A DNA stretch of 64,000 nucleotides from Acuticoccus yangtzensis (GCF_001927245.1 NZ_MJUX01000002.1:62001-126000), one strand, 5' to 3'. Shown: positions 29,601-39,239, numbered from the stretch's first letter. A program made the numbers and translations. The notes: a model not told the origin generated them from the sequence alone.

Positions 29601-32600
29601 TCAGCTCGCACCCGCCTGCCACTGGCGGCACATGTCGAGGTAGCTCCTGGCGTCCTTGCTGAGGCGGTTGATGCCGAGGCGGCGCGCGAGCTCCAGCGTG
29701 GGGTCTTCGGCCGCCGCGAGATCCGCGGCGATCTGATCGATCACCCACGCGATCTCCGAGCGTGAAACGTCGCGGAGGGTTCGGTTGCCAAGCCCTCGAA
29801 ACGGCACGCGCTCAACCCGGTTCGCAGGAGCCCAAACGAAGGCGGTTCCGAACTCCTCCTCCACCAGAACGCCACCCAAGCTGTTTTGGACCTGCGCGAA
29901 GATCCTGCCGCCGGTCCGTTGCCACCCGTGACGCACCGCGACAGCCCGCGCCAGAGAGGTCACCGGCATCGGCCCCTCTTCGGTGACGATGTCGACGATC
30001 AAGCTCTGCAGGACAGAGGCATATTCCGGATCGAAGAACCTCTCCGCATCGAGGATGCCATCGATCGGGAGGTCCGTGATCGGGATGTCCATGATTGCAC
30101 GGTCTCCCACGGGATCTGCGGCATCCGCGCGCGCAAGATCTTCCGCATCCGATGCAACAACCGCGTGCTCCTCTTCGACAACCCGTGCCGGAGCGCCCAG
30201 TGCCCTCACCTCCTGGAAGGCGATCCTCTCGACCTCGATCCGCTCGGCACCGGGCGGCAGGGCTGCGATCTCCGGCGCAATCGACGGGGCGGGCAGGGCG
30301 ATCACGGGTGCGTGTTGCTGCTCACTCGACCCGGTGTCGTCCACCCACTCCCAGGCGGCGGTGCTGCCCGCGCGCTCGGCTTCGTCGGCCTCGGCGCGTG
30401 CGGCTCTGTCCGCCTGCAGGAGTTCGAGCAGTTGTCCGTCGATCCGGGCGAGAACGTCCTTCCAGTTGCGGAACCAGTCGGTCGACCAGATGCGCAGGAT
30501 GCGCCAGCCGAGCCCCTCCAGGACGGCTTGGCGGATCTTGTCGCGATCCCGCGCAGTCGCCGAGGAGTGATATTGTGCGCCATCGCACTCCACACCGGCG
30601 AGATAGGCGCCGGCGTGGTCCGGATTGACGACGCCGAGATCGATGCGGAAGCCCGACACGCCCACCTGCGTGCGCACATCCCACCCCTTGGCGCGCAGGG
30701 CCTCGGCGACCGCCTCCTCGAAGGGGCTTTCCGCCGGGCCCAGCGATCCCTCTTCCCGCGCCGGCAGCGCAACCGGCCCCCGCTCGGCATAGTCGAGGAA
30801 GGCCTTGAAATCGCGCACGCCCGTCGCGCGCGTCTTGCCGAGGTCGATCTGATCCGCCGTGATCGAGGCGAAGACGTGCAGCTCCTGCCGTGCGCGGGTG
30901 ACGGCGACGTTGAGCCGTCTCTCGCCGCCATCGCTGTTGAGGGCGCCGAAATTCATTGTCAGCTTGCCGGCGAGATCCGGCCCGAACGTGGTCGAGAAGA
31001 GCATGACGTCACGTTCGTCACCCTGGATGTTCTCGAGGTTCTTGACGATGAGCGGCTCCTCGCGGTCGTCGGAGAAGAACCACTCGAGACGTGGGTCCTG
31101 ACGGCGCACCTCGTCCAGAAGGTCCATGATGAGGCCCTGCTGAGTTTGATTGAACGTGATGACGCCGAGGGTCGGACGCTTGTCCTCCGGCCATTCGAGC
31201 CAAGCCTGAAGCCGGCCCCGAATGTACGCCGCCGCCGCCTTCGCCTCCTTCTCGTTGATCCGGCCCTTGCCACGGGCGTAGATGCCGCCCGTCTTGTGGA
31301 GGCGGATCGCGTCCGAGCCGGTCGCCGGCGCCGGGAAGGTGACGAGGCCGCCGCCATAATAGAAGTGGTTGGAAAAGGCGATCAGCGCCTCGTCGCGGCT
31401 GCGGTAGTGCCAATCGAGGCGGCGCGTCGGGATGCCGGCGGACGCCACCTCGTCGAGGATCGAGGGCATGTCCTTCTCGATCGCCGGCTCGTCCGTCTCG
31501 CTGCCCTCGTCCGAGCGGCCAAAGAAGTTGGTCGGCGGAAGCTGCTTCGGGTCGCCGACGATGATCGCCTGCCGTCCGCGGGCGATGGCGCCGACCGCGT
31601 CCCATGTGGTGATCTGCGAAGCCTCGTCGAAAATCACCACGTCGAAGGCCTGGGCGCCGGCGGGCAGATATTGCGCAATGGAGAGCGGCGACATCAGCAC
31701 GCAAGGCGCGAGTTTGGGTAGCGTATCCGGCATCTCGGAGAGGAGCGCTCGAACCGAGAGGGACGGGCGCTTCAGCCCAAGCTGATGGCGCAGCGTTCCG
31801 AGTTCGGACTTGCGAGGCACGCCGTCTTTGGCCGGAAGCTGATGCGCGATCCGCCGCATGATCTCCGCGGGGGCGAGTTCGGCAGCACGATCGTCGATCG
31901 CACGAAACGCCTTGATCCGGTCGTCGTGCTCCCAATGAGCGAAGCGGCGCAACTCGTCGCGGGCATCGAGCGCGAGGGGGAGCCACCATCGGGCATAGGC
32001 GCGGCGGAAGGCGAGCGCGATGTCGTTGCCGACGGTTCCGCTCTCAACGGCCTCGACGACGGGGCCGAGGCCGGCCATTTCGGCCGCCCCCTTCGCTTCC
32101 AGCCAGCGGATCCAGTCGGCGATACGGGAGCGGTTCCCGATCAGCTCCGCCATCAGCGCGGACAACTCGCCAAGGGTTACCGGCTCCGGCAGGGAGCCGC
32201 CCGCCTCGTTGAAAAGCCGCGCGGCCTCGGCGAAGTCTGCTTCGGCCTTAGAATAGGCGATCGCAGCACGCCGCACGTTGTCGTCGCGACCGCTGGCAAG
32301 TTCCTCGAAAGCTGCAGCGCAGCGCACAGGCTCGTCCGCATCGCCCGCGGCAAGGAGCGCGACGGCCTTGAGGCGGGCCGCCGCTTGCGCGAGATGCACC
32401 ACCTTCTGCGGGTCGTCACGCTCGCTGGCGAGCGGCGCCAGAGGGTTCTCGTCGAGCGACTGGAGCCGGGTCTTCAGCTCGAACAACGGCGCGATATCCC
32501 GCCCCGGATCGGGGCGCCCCCCGTCACAATAGGTGGCGAGAAGCCGTCGTACCTTGCCGCGTGCAAAGATCGAGAAGGGCCACATCTTCGCCTGTGCGGT

Positions 32601-35561
32601 CCGCCACGCGGTGTCGATCTCCTCGATCGGCAAGCGGCGGATCGAGGCGGCCTGGTAACGGACGGACGTTTGCGCATGTGACGCCACCAGTCCGGCGTGG
32701 TCCGCCTGGTAGGACGTACTCGCGGCGATGAGGCGGCGCTCGTCGAGATCCGGCACCTCGGAGAGGTCCAGCGGGTTTCCGTCGGTCAGATTGCCGATTC
32801 GCCCCAGGATCGCACGGCGCTCCGACGAGATGTTGCCATCGCGCGATAGGCCGAAGAGATCCTCCAACGCGGCGCAGCGTTCCTTCAGCGCAACCAATGA
32901 GCGGACGACGCGTTCGACCGCTTCGAAGAAACGCGCCTCCCAGGCGTGGGACCAATCCGTCGTCTGGATGGTCTCGAACGCCGGCCCCTCGCGAACCACG
33001 GCATGGGTGCGGGCGAGATCGCCGGCCAGACGTGAAAGCTCCCTGAAGCGATCGGTATCGTGCGCATCCTTTGACGCGAAGGCCAGCTTTGGGCCGGGCG
33101 TCTCCGTCGCGAGCCAACTGATGGCCTCGAAGACGCTGAAGCCTTGGGATCCCTTCTCGTGCAGCGCGGCAACGTAGGCGTTGAGCTGGTCGCGCGTCAG
33201 GCGCAATTCGTCCGTCACCTCGATCCACGCGGCGCCGCTGGTGCCGGACGCGCGATCCCAGTTGCGGCCGAGCTGGTCGAGCACGGCCTTGCGATCAGTC
33301 TTGTTGGAGTGAAGCTCCAGGATCGCGTCGGCGAGGCCGTACCGCGTGAGACGGCGGTTCACGACGTCGAGCGCCGCCGCTTTCTCGGCCACGAAAAGCA
33401 CGGACTTTCCCGACGCCAAGCACTGGCAGATGATATTGGCGATCGTCTGGCTCTTGCCCGTCCCCGGCGGCCCGATGAGGACGAAGTCGCGCCCCTCTCC
33501 CGCGGCGACGACGGCGGCGAGCTGGGAACTGTCGGCCGGCAACGGCGTCAGAAGTGCGACCGGATCGACCGACGTGTCGAGATCGCGCGGCGCGACCGCT
33601 GCCGGCGCATCGGCGGCAAAAGCCTCAGTGGGATTTTCCACCAGATGCCGGACGAGAGCGTTCTGGCAGAGCTGGTCGGAGCGATCGACCAGATCCTTCC
33701 ACATCAGGTACTTGGCGAACGAAAAGGTCGCGAGGGCGAGATCTTCGACGACCTCGAAGCCGGCGACGTCGCGCACCTTCTGTCGCATGATGTTGAGGAT
33801 GCGCGGCACGTCGACACCGCTCTCGTCGCGCGGCAGGTCGCCCTCGAACTCAGGAATCTTCAGATCGAAATCGCGCTTCAACATCTCGATCAGGGTCGAG
33901 TTGAAGCGCACCTCGTCCTCGTGATGGGCGAGGGTGAACTTCGATTGTGCGGATCGCCGCTCCAGCTTCACCGGTAGGAGCAGGAGCGGGGCGCGGTACG
34001 TCCTGGTGTCACTGTCCTTCTTCTTCCAACGCAGGAACCCGGCGGCGAGGAAGAGAGTATTGGTGCCCCCCTCCTGCATGTCGCTGCGCGCCCGCCGATA
34101 AAGGGCGAGAAGGCGGTTGTCGGCGTCCTTGGCCGTGAGCGGGATGGCCACCTGGCCTTTCGCGAAGGCGTCCTCCGCCGCGCTCTCCTCGATCCGCTCG
34201 CGATCAGCAGGGGAAAGGATGCGCGCGCCGACCGGATCGTCCTCACGCAGCGCAAACGCCTGGAAGCGCTTGCCGTCCGCCAGCATGTCCTCAAGCTTCG
34301 AGATGTCCGGGCACAACAGCGGCACCGTCTGCGCGTTGGCCACGAAATTGAGAAGCCGATTGCGAAGCGACAGATCGAGCAGCTTGCGCTGCCACCGCTC
34401 GATGCGGCCGGTCGCGGTCGTCGGCGCCTCTTCGGCCACCTCGCTCGGCAGCGCGTCGAAGTCGAGGAGCGGCGGCAACGGCGCTGCCACAGTCCCCTCA
34501 TGCTCGTCGGTCCCGTCCGCTGCACGAACATGAGAGGCGAGAGGATAGATTTTTGCGGCACGGGAACGGGCGATGTCGACCGCCATGACGAACTCGTCCT
34601 CGCGCTCCTCAGAAAGGCGGCGGCGTCCCTCGTCGACGGCCTGCTTGAGGCCGATCGTCGGCCGTTTGGTCAGAAGCGTCGTCTCGATCGCCAGGAATTC
34701 ACGCGATTGAATGGCCTTGCGCACGGCGACGACGTCGGGCTCCGTCACCGCGCCGAAGTCGCGCTTGACGAGCCAGACGCCGACGAAGGCATGGCCCTTC
34801 GTGAACAGGACGACCGGGTTGAGGCCGGTCGCTTCGAAGGCTGCGGCGAGCAGCAAGGTGCTGTCCAGACACGTGGCGAGCCCTTCCGAGCGGATGCGGC
34901 TCGGCCCCCTCACCTTCTGCCCTTCGAGCTCGAACGACGCGGGTGGTTCGGCATAGGTCAGCCCGAGTGCCGTTGCCGCAGACCAGAGCGCGCCGACCAG
35001 GAGCCAGACGCGCTGGGGATCGTCCGACTGATAGCCTTCCATCGACCCGTCGTGGCCGGCGCGCTCCAGAACGCGAGACGCCTCTTTCAGGAGGCTGGCA
35101 ACCGCCGGCTCGTTCGGGGAAACGTAGGCGGCGAGGAGCTGCGCCATATCGCCGACGCCGCCCCACTCATCGCGCGCCAGCATGGTCAGCGGCTGATGCG
35201 CTTCAGCGATGATGGCGTCGCCTGCCGTGACGTCGAGCCTCAACTCGCCGCGTTCCGCTTCGTCGAGACCGGCAAGGCGTTCCACATCGAACGATAGCGC
35301 CAGATTGCGTAGCTGAACTGTCGCGCCTGGGTTCAGGCGGTCGATCTTCCAGATCTTCTCTCGGATGATCGGGGGGATCACGCTCAAACGAACGTTCAAG
35401 CTTTCGAACGCGTGTGGGCTGTCGTTTCTCAACTGCAGGCGACGGACGATCGCTACGTCATTCTGAGCTGACGCGAAATTGGCTTTGCCGATCGCATCGA
35501 CTTCGATTGCGAGCGGTTGATCAGTTGTCGGCAGATGTTCGTCATGTTCTTCTAAATTCAT
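29601..35561 (-). CDS. giant DUF4011-helicase-Vsr/DUF559-DUF3320 protein, antiphage-type
   Basis: A 1986-residue protein. In order: a transglutaminase-like domain (Cys231 in ATCLDSTLLLAA, His257 in GHAFVGVW), a DUF4011 segment beginning near residue 390 (KLLDLSLRNRLLNFV), an SF1 helicase with Walker A GPPGTGKS near 697 and Walker B FDEAS near 1310, GDPKQLPPTNF and the late motif AVTRARQELHVFA, a PD-(D/E)XK Vsr/DUF559-like nuclease around 1610-1690 (FRIDLGVV, GVECDGAQYH), and a C-terminal DUF3320-like region from about 1830. Proteins of this DUF4011-helicase-Vsr layout (called Hhe) were reported as single-gene antiphage systems. The gene is intact, visibly less GC-rich than neighbours, and lies beside tRNA-Thr, suggesting acquisition. 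Confidence 0.9.
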   Translation of the reverse strand: MNLEEHDEHLPTTDQPLAIEVDAIGKANFASAQNDVAIVRRLQLRNDSPHAFESLNVRLSVIPPIIREKIWKIDRLNPGATVQLRNLALSFDVERLAGLDEAERGELRLDVTAGDAIIAEAHQPLTMLARDEWGGVGDMAQLLAAYVSPNEPAVASLLKEASRVLERAGHDGSMEGYQSDDPQRVWLLVGALWSAATALGLTYAEPPASFELEGQKVRGPSRIRSEGLATCLDSTLLLAAAFEATGLNPVVLFTKGHAFVGVWLVKRDFGAVTEPDVVAVRKAIQSREFLAIETTLLTKRPTIGLKQAVDEGRRRLSEEREDEFVMAVDIARSRAAKIYPLASHVRAADGTDEHEGTVAAPLPPLLDFDALPSEVAEEAPTTATGRIERWQRKLLDLSLRNRLLNFVANAQTVPLLCPDISKLEDMLADGKRFQAFALREDDPVGARILSPADRERIEESAAEDAFAKGQVAIPLTAKDADNRLLALYRRARSDMQEGGTNTLFLAAGFLRWKKKDSDTRTYRAPLLLLPVKLERRSAQSKFTLAHHEDEVRFNSTLIEMLKRDFDLKIPEFEGDLPRDESGVDVPRILNIMRQKVRDVAGFEVVEDLALATFSFAKYLMWKDLVDRSDQLCQNALVRHLVENPTEAFAADAPAAVAPRDLDTSVDPVALLTPLPADSSQLAAVVAAGEGRDFVLIGPPGTGKSQTIANIICQCLASGKSVLFVAEKAAALDVVNRRLTRYGLADAILELHSNKTDRKAVLDQLGRNWDRASGTSGAAWIEVTDELRLTRDQLNAYVAALHEKGSQGFSVFEAISWLATETPGPKLAFASKDAHDTDRFRELSRLAGDLARTHAVVREGPAFETIQTTDWSHAWEARFFEAVERVVRSLVALKERCAALEDLFGLSRDGNISSERRAILGRIGNLTDGNPLDLSEVPDLDERRLIAASTSYQADHAGLVASHAQTSVRYQAASIRRLPIEEIDTAWRTAQAKMWPFSIFARGKVRRLLATYCDGGRPDPGRDIAPLFELKTRLQSLDENPLAPLASERDDPQKVVHLAQAAARLKAVALLAAGDADEPVRCAAAFEELASGRDDNVRRAAIAYSKAEADFAEAARLFNEAGGSLPEPVTLGELSALMAELIGNRSRIADWIRWLEAKGAAEMAGLGPVVEAVESGTVGNDIALAFRRAYARWWLPLALDARDELRRFAHWEHDDRIKAFRAIDDRAAELAPAEIMRRIAHQLPAKDGVPRKSELGTLRHQLGLKRPSLSVRALLSEMPDTLPKLAPCVLMSPLSIAQYLPAGAQAFDVVIFDEASQITTWDAVGAIARGRQAIIVGDPKQLPPTNFFGRSDEGSETDEPAIEKDMPSILDEVASAGIPTRRLDWHYRSRDEALIAFSNHFYYGGGLVTFPAPATGSDAIRLHKTGGIYARGKGRINEKEAKAAAAYIRGRLQAWLEWPEDKRPTLGVITFNQTQQGLIMDLLDEVRRQDPRLEWFFSDDREEPLIVKNLENIQGDERDVMLFSTTFGPDLAGKLTMNFGALNSDGGERRLNVAVTRARQELHVFASITADQIDLGKTRATGVRDFKAFLDYAERGPVALPAREEGSLGPAESPFEEAVAEALRAKGWDVRTQVGVSGFRIDLGVVNPDHAGAYLAGVECDGAQYHSSATARDRDKIRQAVLEGLGWRILRIWSTDWFRNWKDVLARIDGQLLELLQADRAARAEADEAERAGSTAAWEWVDDTGSSEQQHAPVIALPAPSIAPEIAALPPGAERIEVERIAFQEVRALGAPARVVEEEHAVVASDAEDLARADAADPVGDRAIMDIPITDLPIDGILDAERFFDPEYASVLQSLIVDIVTEEGPMPVTSLARAVAVRHGWQRTGGRIFAQVQNSLGGVLVEEEFGTAFVWAPANRVERVPFRGLGNRTLRDVSRSEIAWVIDQIAADLAAAEDPTLELARRLGINRLSKDARSYLDMCRQWQAGAS

Positions 35562-35630
35562 TGTCTAATAAATGCCTTCAATCTTCACGCCACGGAGTGG
35601 AGTAGGAATGCTAACCATAAGTCAACGACA

Positions 35631-35689
35631 GGTTCGCGATCAGACGCTGCGGCCTTCGGTCATGCGGCTTCTGAGGGAGGACGCGAACC
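35631..35689. repeat. nested inverted repeat upstream of the giant helicase gene
   Basis: GGTTCGCG (35631-35638) pairs with CGCGAACC (35682-35689); inside it TCAGA (35640-35644) pairs with TCTGA (35670-35674), and a small GGCC/GGTC hairpin can form in the centre. The element lies 70 nt upstream of the helicase start. It may be an operator or a structured RNA in its leader. Confidence 0.5.
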
Positions 35690-35731
35690 GCTGCAAAAGC
35701 AAGGGTGTGTGAACCGCGCATGCAAATGGCC

Positions 35732-35755
35732 GTGTCTGCCTTACGGGTCAGACAC
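35732..35755 (-). terminator. stem-loop downstream of tRNA-Thr
   Basis: On the minus strand, GTGTCTG and CAGACAC form a perfect 7-bp stem around a 10-nt loop, 18 nt beyond the tRNA CCA end. It is followed by GGCCATTTGC, a weak T-tract. A terminator or processing signal for the tRNA transcript is likely. Confidence 0.5.
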
Positions 35756-35773
35756 CCAAATTATTGAAATCAT

Positions 35774-35849
<76 letters not shown>

Positions 35850-35993
35850 CCGCTGCGGGGCGCGTCGCGGCGCCCGCCGCAGCCGATTGTGGCATCGGCG
35901 CCACGTTATCGGCACGAAGGCCGCCCCCGTCAATCCAGCCGTTGAACTTCCTCACGCTCTCCGTCACGGTGGGCATCGATTGACGAGGGATCT

Positions 35994-36341
35994 ATGCGCG
36001 CGTTGTACCATTTGATCGCCGTCGGTGCAGGCATGGCCGCCTTGGCCAGCAGCGCCGGGGCCGCGGATCTCAACCATTATACCGGCAAATACGGCAGCCG
36101 GCCCATGTATTTCGGCTCGAACGAACCCTGGTCGGTGATGAAAGAGCGCCCGCCGCGCAAGGGCGACTGGTACTTTACCGCGCCCGTCACGCCGACGGTC
36201 AACATGCTGGTGCCGATGAACCAGCGGCAGATCCGCTCGTGGACCCCGGAGTGGTACGCCTACTGCGCCGCCCGCTGGCCGAGCTTCAATCCCAAGACCG
36301 GCTTCGTCTCCACGCCGGACGGGCCGCGCGCCTGCTTCTGA
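35994..36341 (+). CDS. secreted BA14K-family protein
   Basis: A 115-residue protein with a signal peptide (residues 1-23, ending SSAGAA). The C-terminal BA14K signature is clear: EWYAYCAARWPSFNPKTG followed by a cysteine at the extreme C-terminus. BA14K proteins are small Rhizobiales envelope proteins, immunoreactive and lectin-like in Brucella. The gene is monocistronic between tRNA-Thr and minC. The ATG at 35994 gives a typical signal peptide. Confidence 0.85.
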   Translation: MRALYHLIAVGAGMAALASSAGAADLNHYTGKYGSRPMYFGSNEPWSVMKERPPRKGDWYFTAPVTPTVNMLVPMNQRQIRSWTPEWYAYCAARWPSFNPKTGFVSTPDGPRACF

Positions 36342-36739
36342 CCTCCCGAGGACACGCCGGCGTCGGCCTAGGCAGGCCGCGCGCCTTCGCGACGCGCCTC
36401 TGAACTCAGACCCTCCGCGATCACGACTGCAGCCTCGCGCAGGCGGGTGCAGCATTTCGACCCGACCGTGACATCCGCCGCCGGTCGGCGCGGTGCCATG
36501 CGAACCGCATCGACGACCGTTCCCACGCGCCCGAATTCCGGCTGAACGTCCAACCGCTTGCGGGAAGCCACGCGGCTGGACCGTCATCCAAAGACCCGCC
36601 AGCCCGCGCCCACCGCGGCCGATCATCTGTGGATGCCGCCACGGAAACGGCCCCGACGCCTCGCACCGAATCAGTCGTTAACCCAAGATTCACCGCGTTC
36701 ATATTGATTGTTCGTCACGCGGAACCGGGTTTAACGTTC
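36342..36739. other. 398-bp region upstream of minC
   Basis: No convincing gene is seen. The left two thirds are GC-rich with overlapping low-quality frames on both strands. The last ~70 bp (36670-36735) are AT-richer, with segments such as GTTAACCC and CATATTGATTG, and probably contain the minCDE promoter, but no consensus pair with good spacing can be named. Confidence 0.45.
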
Positions 36740-37675
36740 GTGCAACAAACAACTCCACCACAACGATCGATTCGGTTCACCGGGCGCTCCTTCATGGCGT
36801 TCGTGCTGACCCCGATGCCCCCCATCGCCGAGTGGCTGGCCGACTTCGACACGTTCGCCAAACGCTCGCCCGGCTTCTTCGCCGGCCGCCCCGTGGTCGT
36901 CGACATCTCGCACATGCCGGCAAGCCGCCCCGAACTCGTGCACATGGTGACCGAGCTGAAGCGGCGGAACGTCACCATCATGGGCCTCGACGGGCGCACG
37001 CCCGGCGAACTCGGCGCCGACGCCAGGGGCCTGCCGCCGATCCTCAGCGGCGGCAAGGAAATCGCCGCGCTTTCCCAGCTCGCCGACACGATGCAGTCGA
37101 CCGAGATCGCCAAGCTCATCGACGCGGTGCAGGACGCCTCCATCACCGCGCCGCCGCCGGCCGAGCCCGGCGAGAGCGAGGCCGCCGCCGAAACGCCCGA
37201 CGCAGCGCCCGAAAACGCGCCCGCAGAGGCCGTCCCCGGCGAGGCGGCCGTACCGAGCGAACCGGCCGTCCCCGCCGCGCCCGGCCCCGTCTCTGCCGTG
37301 ACGGAAGCCGCCCTCGCCGCGGTGGAAAAGGCCATCGACACGCCCGACCCCGATACGCTGATCATTGACCATCCTGTGCGCTCGGGGCAGTCGGTCGTGC
37401 ACCTGACCGGCGACGTCGTCGTCATCGGCTCCGTCGCGTCCGGGTCGGAGGTCGTCGCCTCCGGCTCGATCCACATCTATGGCGCGCTGCGTGGCCGCGC
37501 CATTGCCGGCTCGGCAGGCGACCGCAATGCCCGCATCTTCACGACGCAGCTCAATGCCGAGCTCGTCGCAATCAACGGTCTTTACAAAACCGCGGACGAT
37601 CTCAATCCGAAGTGTGTCGGCCGTGCCGTCCAGGCGTGGCTGGACGGCGACTCGCTCAAGATGGCCGCGTTCTGA
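36740..37675 (+). CDS. minC: septum site-determining protein MinC
   Basis: A 311-residue MinC, the FtsZ antagonist of the Min system. The N-terminal domain has IRFTGRSFMAFVLTP and VVVDISHMPAS, then an alanine/proline/glutamate-rich linker (about residues 130-205), then the beta-helical C-terminal domain with IDHPVRSGQSV, GDVVVIGSVASGSEVVASG and GALRGRAIAG. The GTG at 36740 (VQQTTPPQRSIRF) is chosen because the conserved domain starts 14 residues later; the frame is open further upstream without family similarity. The linker is unusually long. It is followed by minD after 17 nt. Confidence 0.9.
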   Translation: MQQTTPPQRSIRFTGRSFMAFVLTPMPPIAEWLADFDTFAKRSPGFFAGRPVVVDISHMPASRPELVHMVTELKRRNVTIMGLDGRTPGELGADARGLPPILSGGKEIAALSQLADTMQSTEIAKLIDAVQDASITAPPPAEPGESEAAAETPDAAPENAPAEAVPGEAAVPSEPAVPAAPGPVSAVTEAALAAVEKAIDTPDPDTLIIDHPVRSGQSVVHLTGDVVVIGSVASGSEVVASGSIHIYGALRGRAIAGSAGDRNARIFTTQLNAELVAINGLYKTADDLNPKCVGRAVQAWLDGDSLKMAAF

Positions 37676-37692
37676 TGAAGGGAAATGATACC

Positions 37693-38508
37693 ATGTCGAA
37701 GGTCCTGGTCGTCACGTCGGGCAAGGGGGGCGTCGGCAAAACCACGTCGACCGCGGCTCTCGGCGCCGCGCTCGCCCGCGCGGGGAAAAACGTCGCCATC
37801 GTCGACTTCGACGTCGGCCTCAGAAATCTCGACCTCGTGATGGGCGCCGAACGCCGCGTCGTGTTCGATCTCATCAACGTCATCAACGGTGACGCCAAGC
37901 TCTCCCAGGCCCTCATCCGCGACAAGCGGATCGACACCCTGCACCTCCTCCCCGCGTCCCAGACGCGCGACAAGGATGCGCTCACCGAAGAGGGCGTCGC
38001 CGGCGTCATCGCCGAGCTGCGCGAGAAGTTCGACTACATCCTGTGCGACTCGCCCGCCGGCATCGAGCGCGGCGCGACGCTCGCCATGCGCCATGCCGAC
38101 ATCGCCATCGTGGTCTCCAACCCCGAGGTCTCCTCGGTGCGTGACTCCGACCGCATCATCGGCCTGCTCGATTCCAAGACCATGCGCGCCGAGAACGGCG
38201 ACCGGGTGGAAAAATACCTCCTCGTCACCCGTTACGACCCGGTGCGCGCCGACCGCGGCGAGATGCTGAAGGTCGAGGACGTGCTGGAAATTCTCTCCAT
38301 CCCGCTCCTGGCCGTCGTGCCGGAGAGCCAGGAGGTGCTGAAAGCCTCCAACCTCGGCATGCCGGTGACCCTCGGTGCGCCCAATTCCCACCCCGCCAAG
38401 GCCTACACCGATGCGGCCCGCCGCATCATGGGCGAGACGATCGAGATCGAGATCCCGACCGACAAGCGTGGCCTTTTGGGCAAAATCTTCGCAAGGAAGG
38501 CGGCATGA
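37693..38508 (+). CDS. minD: septum site-determining ATPase MinD
   Basis: A 271-residue deviant Walker-A ATPase. The P-loop [10 protein letters not shown], the switch regions [15 protein letters not shown] and [11 protein letters not shown], and the C-terminal amphipathic membrane-targeting helix ([13 protein letters not shown]) are all present. It binds the membrane as an ATP dimer, recruits MinC and is released by MinE. The ATG at 37693 has an AAGGGA ribosome-binding site. The minE start overlaps its stop (ATGA). Confidence 0.97.
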   Translation: MSKVLVVTSGKGGVGKTTSTAALGAALARAGKNVAIVDFDVGLRNLDLVMGAERRVVFDLINVINGDAKLSQALIRDKRIDTLHLLPASQTRDKDALTEEGVAGVIAELREKFDYILCDSPAGIERGATLAMRHADIAIVVSNPEVSSVRDSDRIIGLLDSKTMRAENGDRVEKYLLVTRYDPVRADRGEMLKVEDVLEILSIPLLAVVPESQEVLKASNLGMPVTLGAPNSHPAKAYTDAARRIMGETIEIEIPTDKRGLLGKIFARKAA

Positions 38509-38792
38509 GTCTTTTTGAGATCTTTCGCAAAAAGAAGTCGTCCGCGCCGGTTGCGCGGGAGCGGCTGCAGATCATCCTGGCGCATGAGCGTTCGGCGACC
38601 TCCACCTCCGACATCCTCGTCACGCTGCGCGAGGAGATCCTACAGGTGATCGCCAAGCACATGACCATCGACCGCGACAAGGTGCGCGTCTCCATGGACC
38701 GTGGCGACGACGTTTCCCTGCTCGAGGTCGACGTGGAGCTGCCCCTGAAGGACGAAGGCGGCGAGAATGTCCGCCTCGCCATGACCGGCTGA
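38505..38792 (+). CDS. minE: cell division topological specificity factor MinE
   Basis: A 95-residue MinE. The N-terminal membrane helix [12 protein letters not shown], the MinD-contact region [15 protein letters not shown] and the dimerisation domain with [12 protein letters not shown] and LEVDVELP are conserved. It stimulates MinD ATPase to drive oscillation. It is the last gene of minCDE, overlapping minD by 4 nt. Confidence 0.96.
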   Translation: MSLFEIFRKKKSSAPVARERLQIILAHERSATSTSDILVTLREEILQVIAKHMTIDRDKVRVSMDRGDDVSLLEVDVELPLKDEGGENVRLAMTG

Positions 38793-38877
38793 TCCAGACG
38801 GACTGAGCAGTCCCTTCCGGCTGTGCCCATGCCGGATCGGGGGCCGGATCGGGAGTTCGCAACATGGCACGAACCGC

Positions 38878-38906
38878 TTGACAGGTCGGGCTTCCCCTCC
38901 CTAATA
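38878..38906 (+). promoter_or_regulatory. sigma-70 promoter of rpmJ
   Basis: TTGACA (38878-38883) and CTAATA (38901-38906) are separated by exactly 17 bp, a near-consensus promoter and the best in the window. It lies 129 nt upstream of rpmJ, implying strong expression from a start near 38913. Confidence 0.8.
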
Positions 38907-38918
38907 AGCGGGAAGGTC

Positions 38919-38946
38919 GGCGCGGTTCATTCCGCGCCGTATTTTA
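38919..38946 (+). promoter_or_regulatory. stem-loop with T-rich tail in rpmJ leader
   Basis: GGCGCGG (38919-38925) and CCGCGCC (38932-38938) form a perfect 7-bp stem with a 6-nt loop, followed by GTATTTTA. It begins about six bases after the predicted transcription start and 97 nt before rpmJ. It resembles an attenuator or a 5' stabilising stem-loop. Confidence 0.55.
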
Positions 38947-39034
38947 TTGTGCGGTGGGCGGCAGCGGCACGTTGCGGCGCATCGCGAGTTGGAACGGCGC
39001 GGGAGACCGCGCCGGGATCAGTCCGGAGCGCGAC

Positions 39035-39160
39035 ATGAAGATCAAGAACTCGCTGAAGGCGCTGATGCAACGCGACCGCAACAACAAGCTGGTCCGCCGC
39101 AAAGGGCGCGTTTACATCATCAACAAGAAGGCCCCGCGCTACAAGGCGCGCCAGGGCTGA
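39035..39160 (+). CDS. rpmJ: 50S ribosomal protein L36 (B-type)
   Basis: A 41-residue basic protein beginning [17 protein letters not shown] and ending with YKARQG. It lacks the zinc-binding cysteines of A-type L36, so it is the zinc-independent (YkgO-like) form typical of alphaproteobacteria. It has its own strong promoter and a strong terminator, so it is monocistronic. Confidence 0.95.
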   Translation: MKIKNSLKALMQRDRNNKLVRRKGRVYIINKKAPRYKARQG

Positions 39161-39239
39161 GGTCCCGCCGGCCTTCGGGCCGCCGGCTCCGCCGTTGAGC
39201 CCGCGGTTACGCCGCCGGGCGACTAATTATCAAGCGACG

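Noticed and set aside
29762-31721. Plus-strand frames opposite the giant helicase
   Set aside because: Antisense shadows of a conserved helicase/nuclease; no domain seen.
36421-36702. 93-residue minus-strand frame between BA14K and minC
   Set aside because: No ribosome-binding site, low-complexity composition, and it covers the likely minC promoter.
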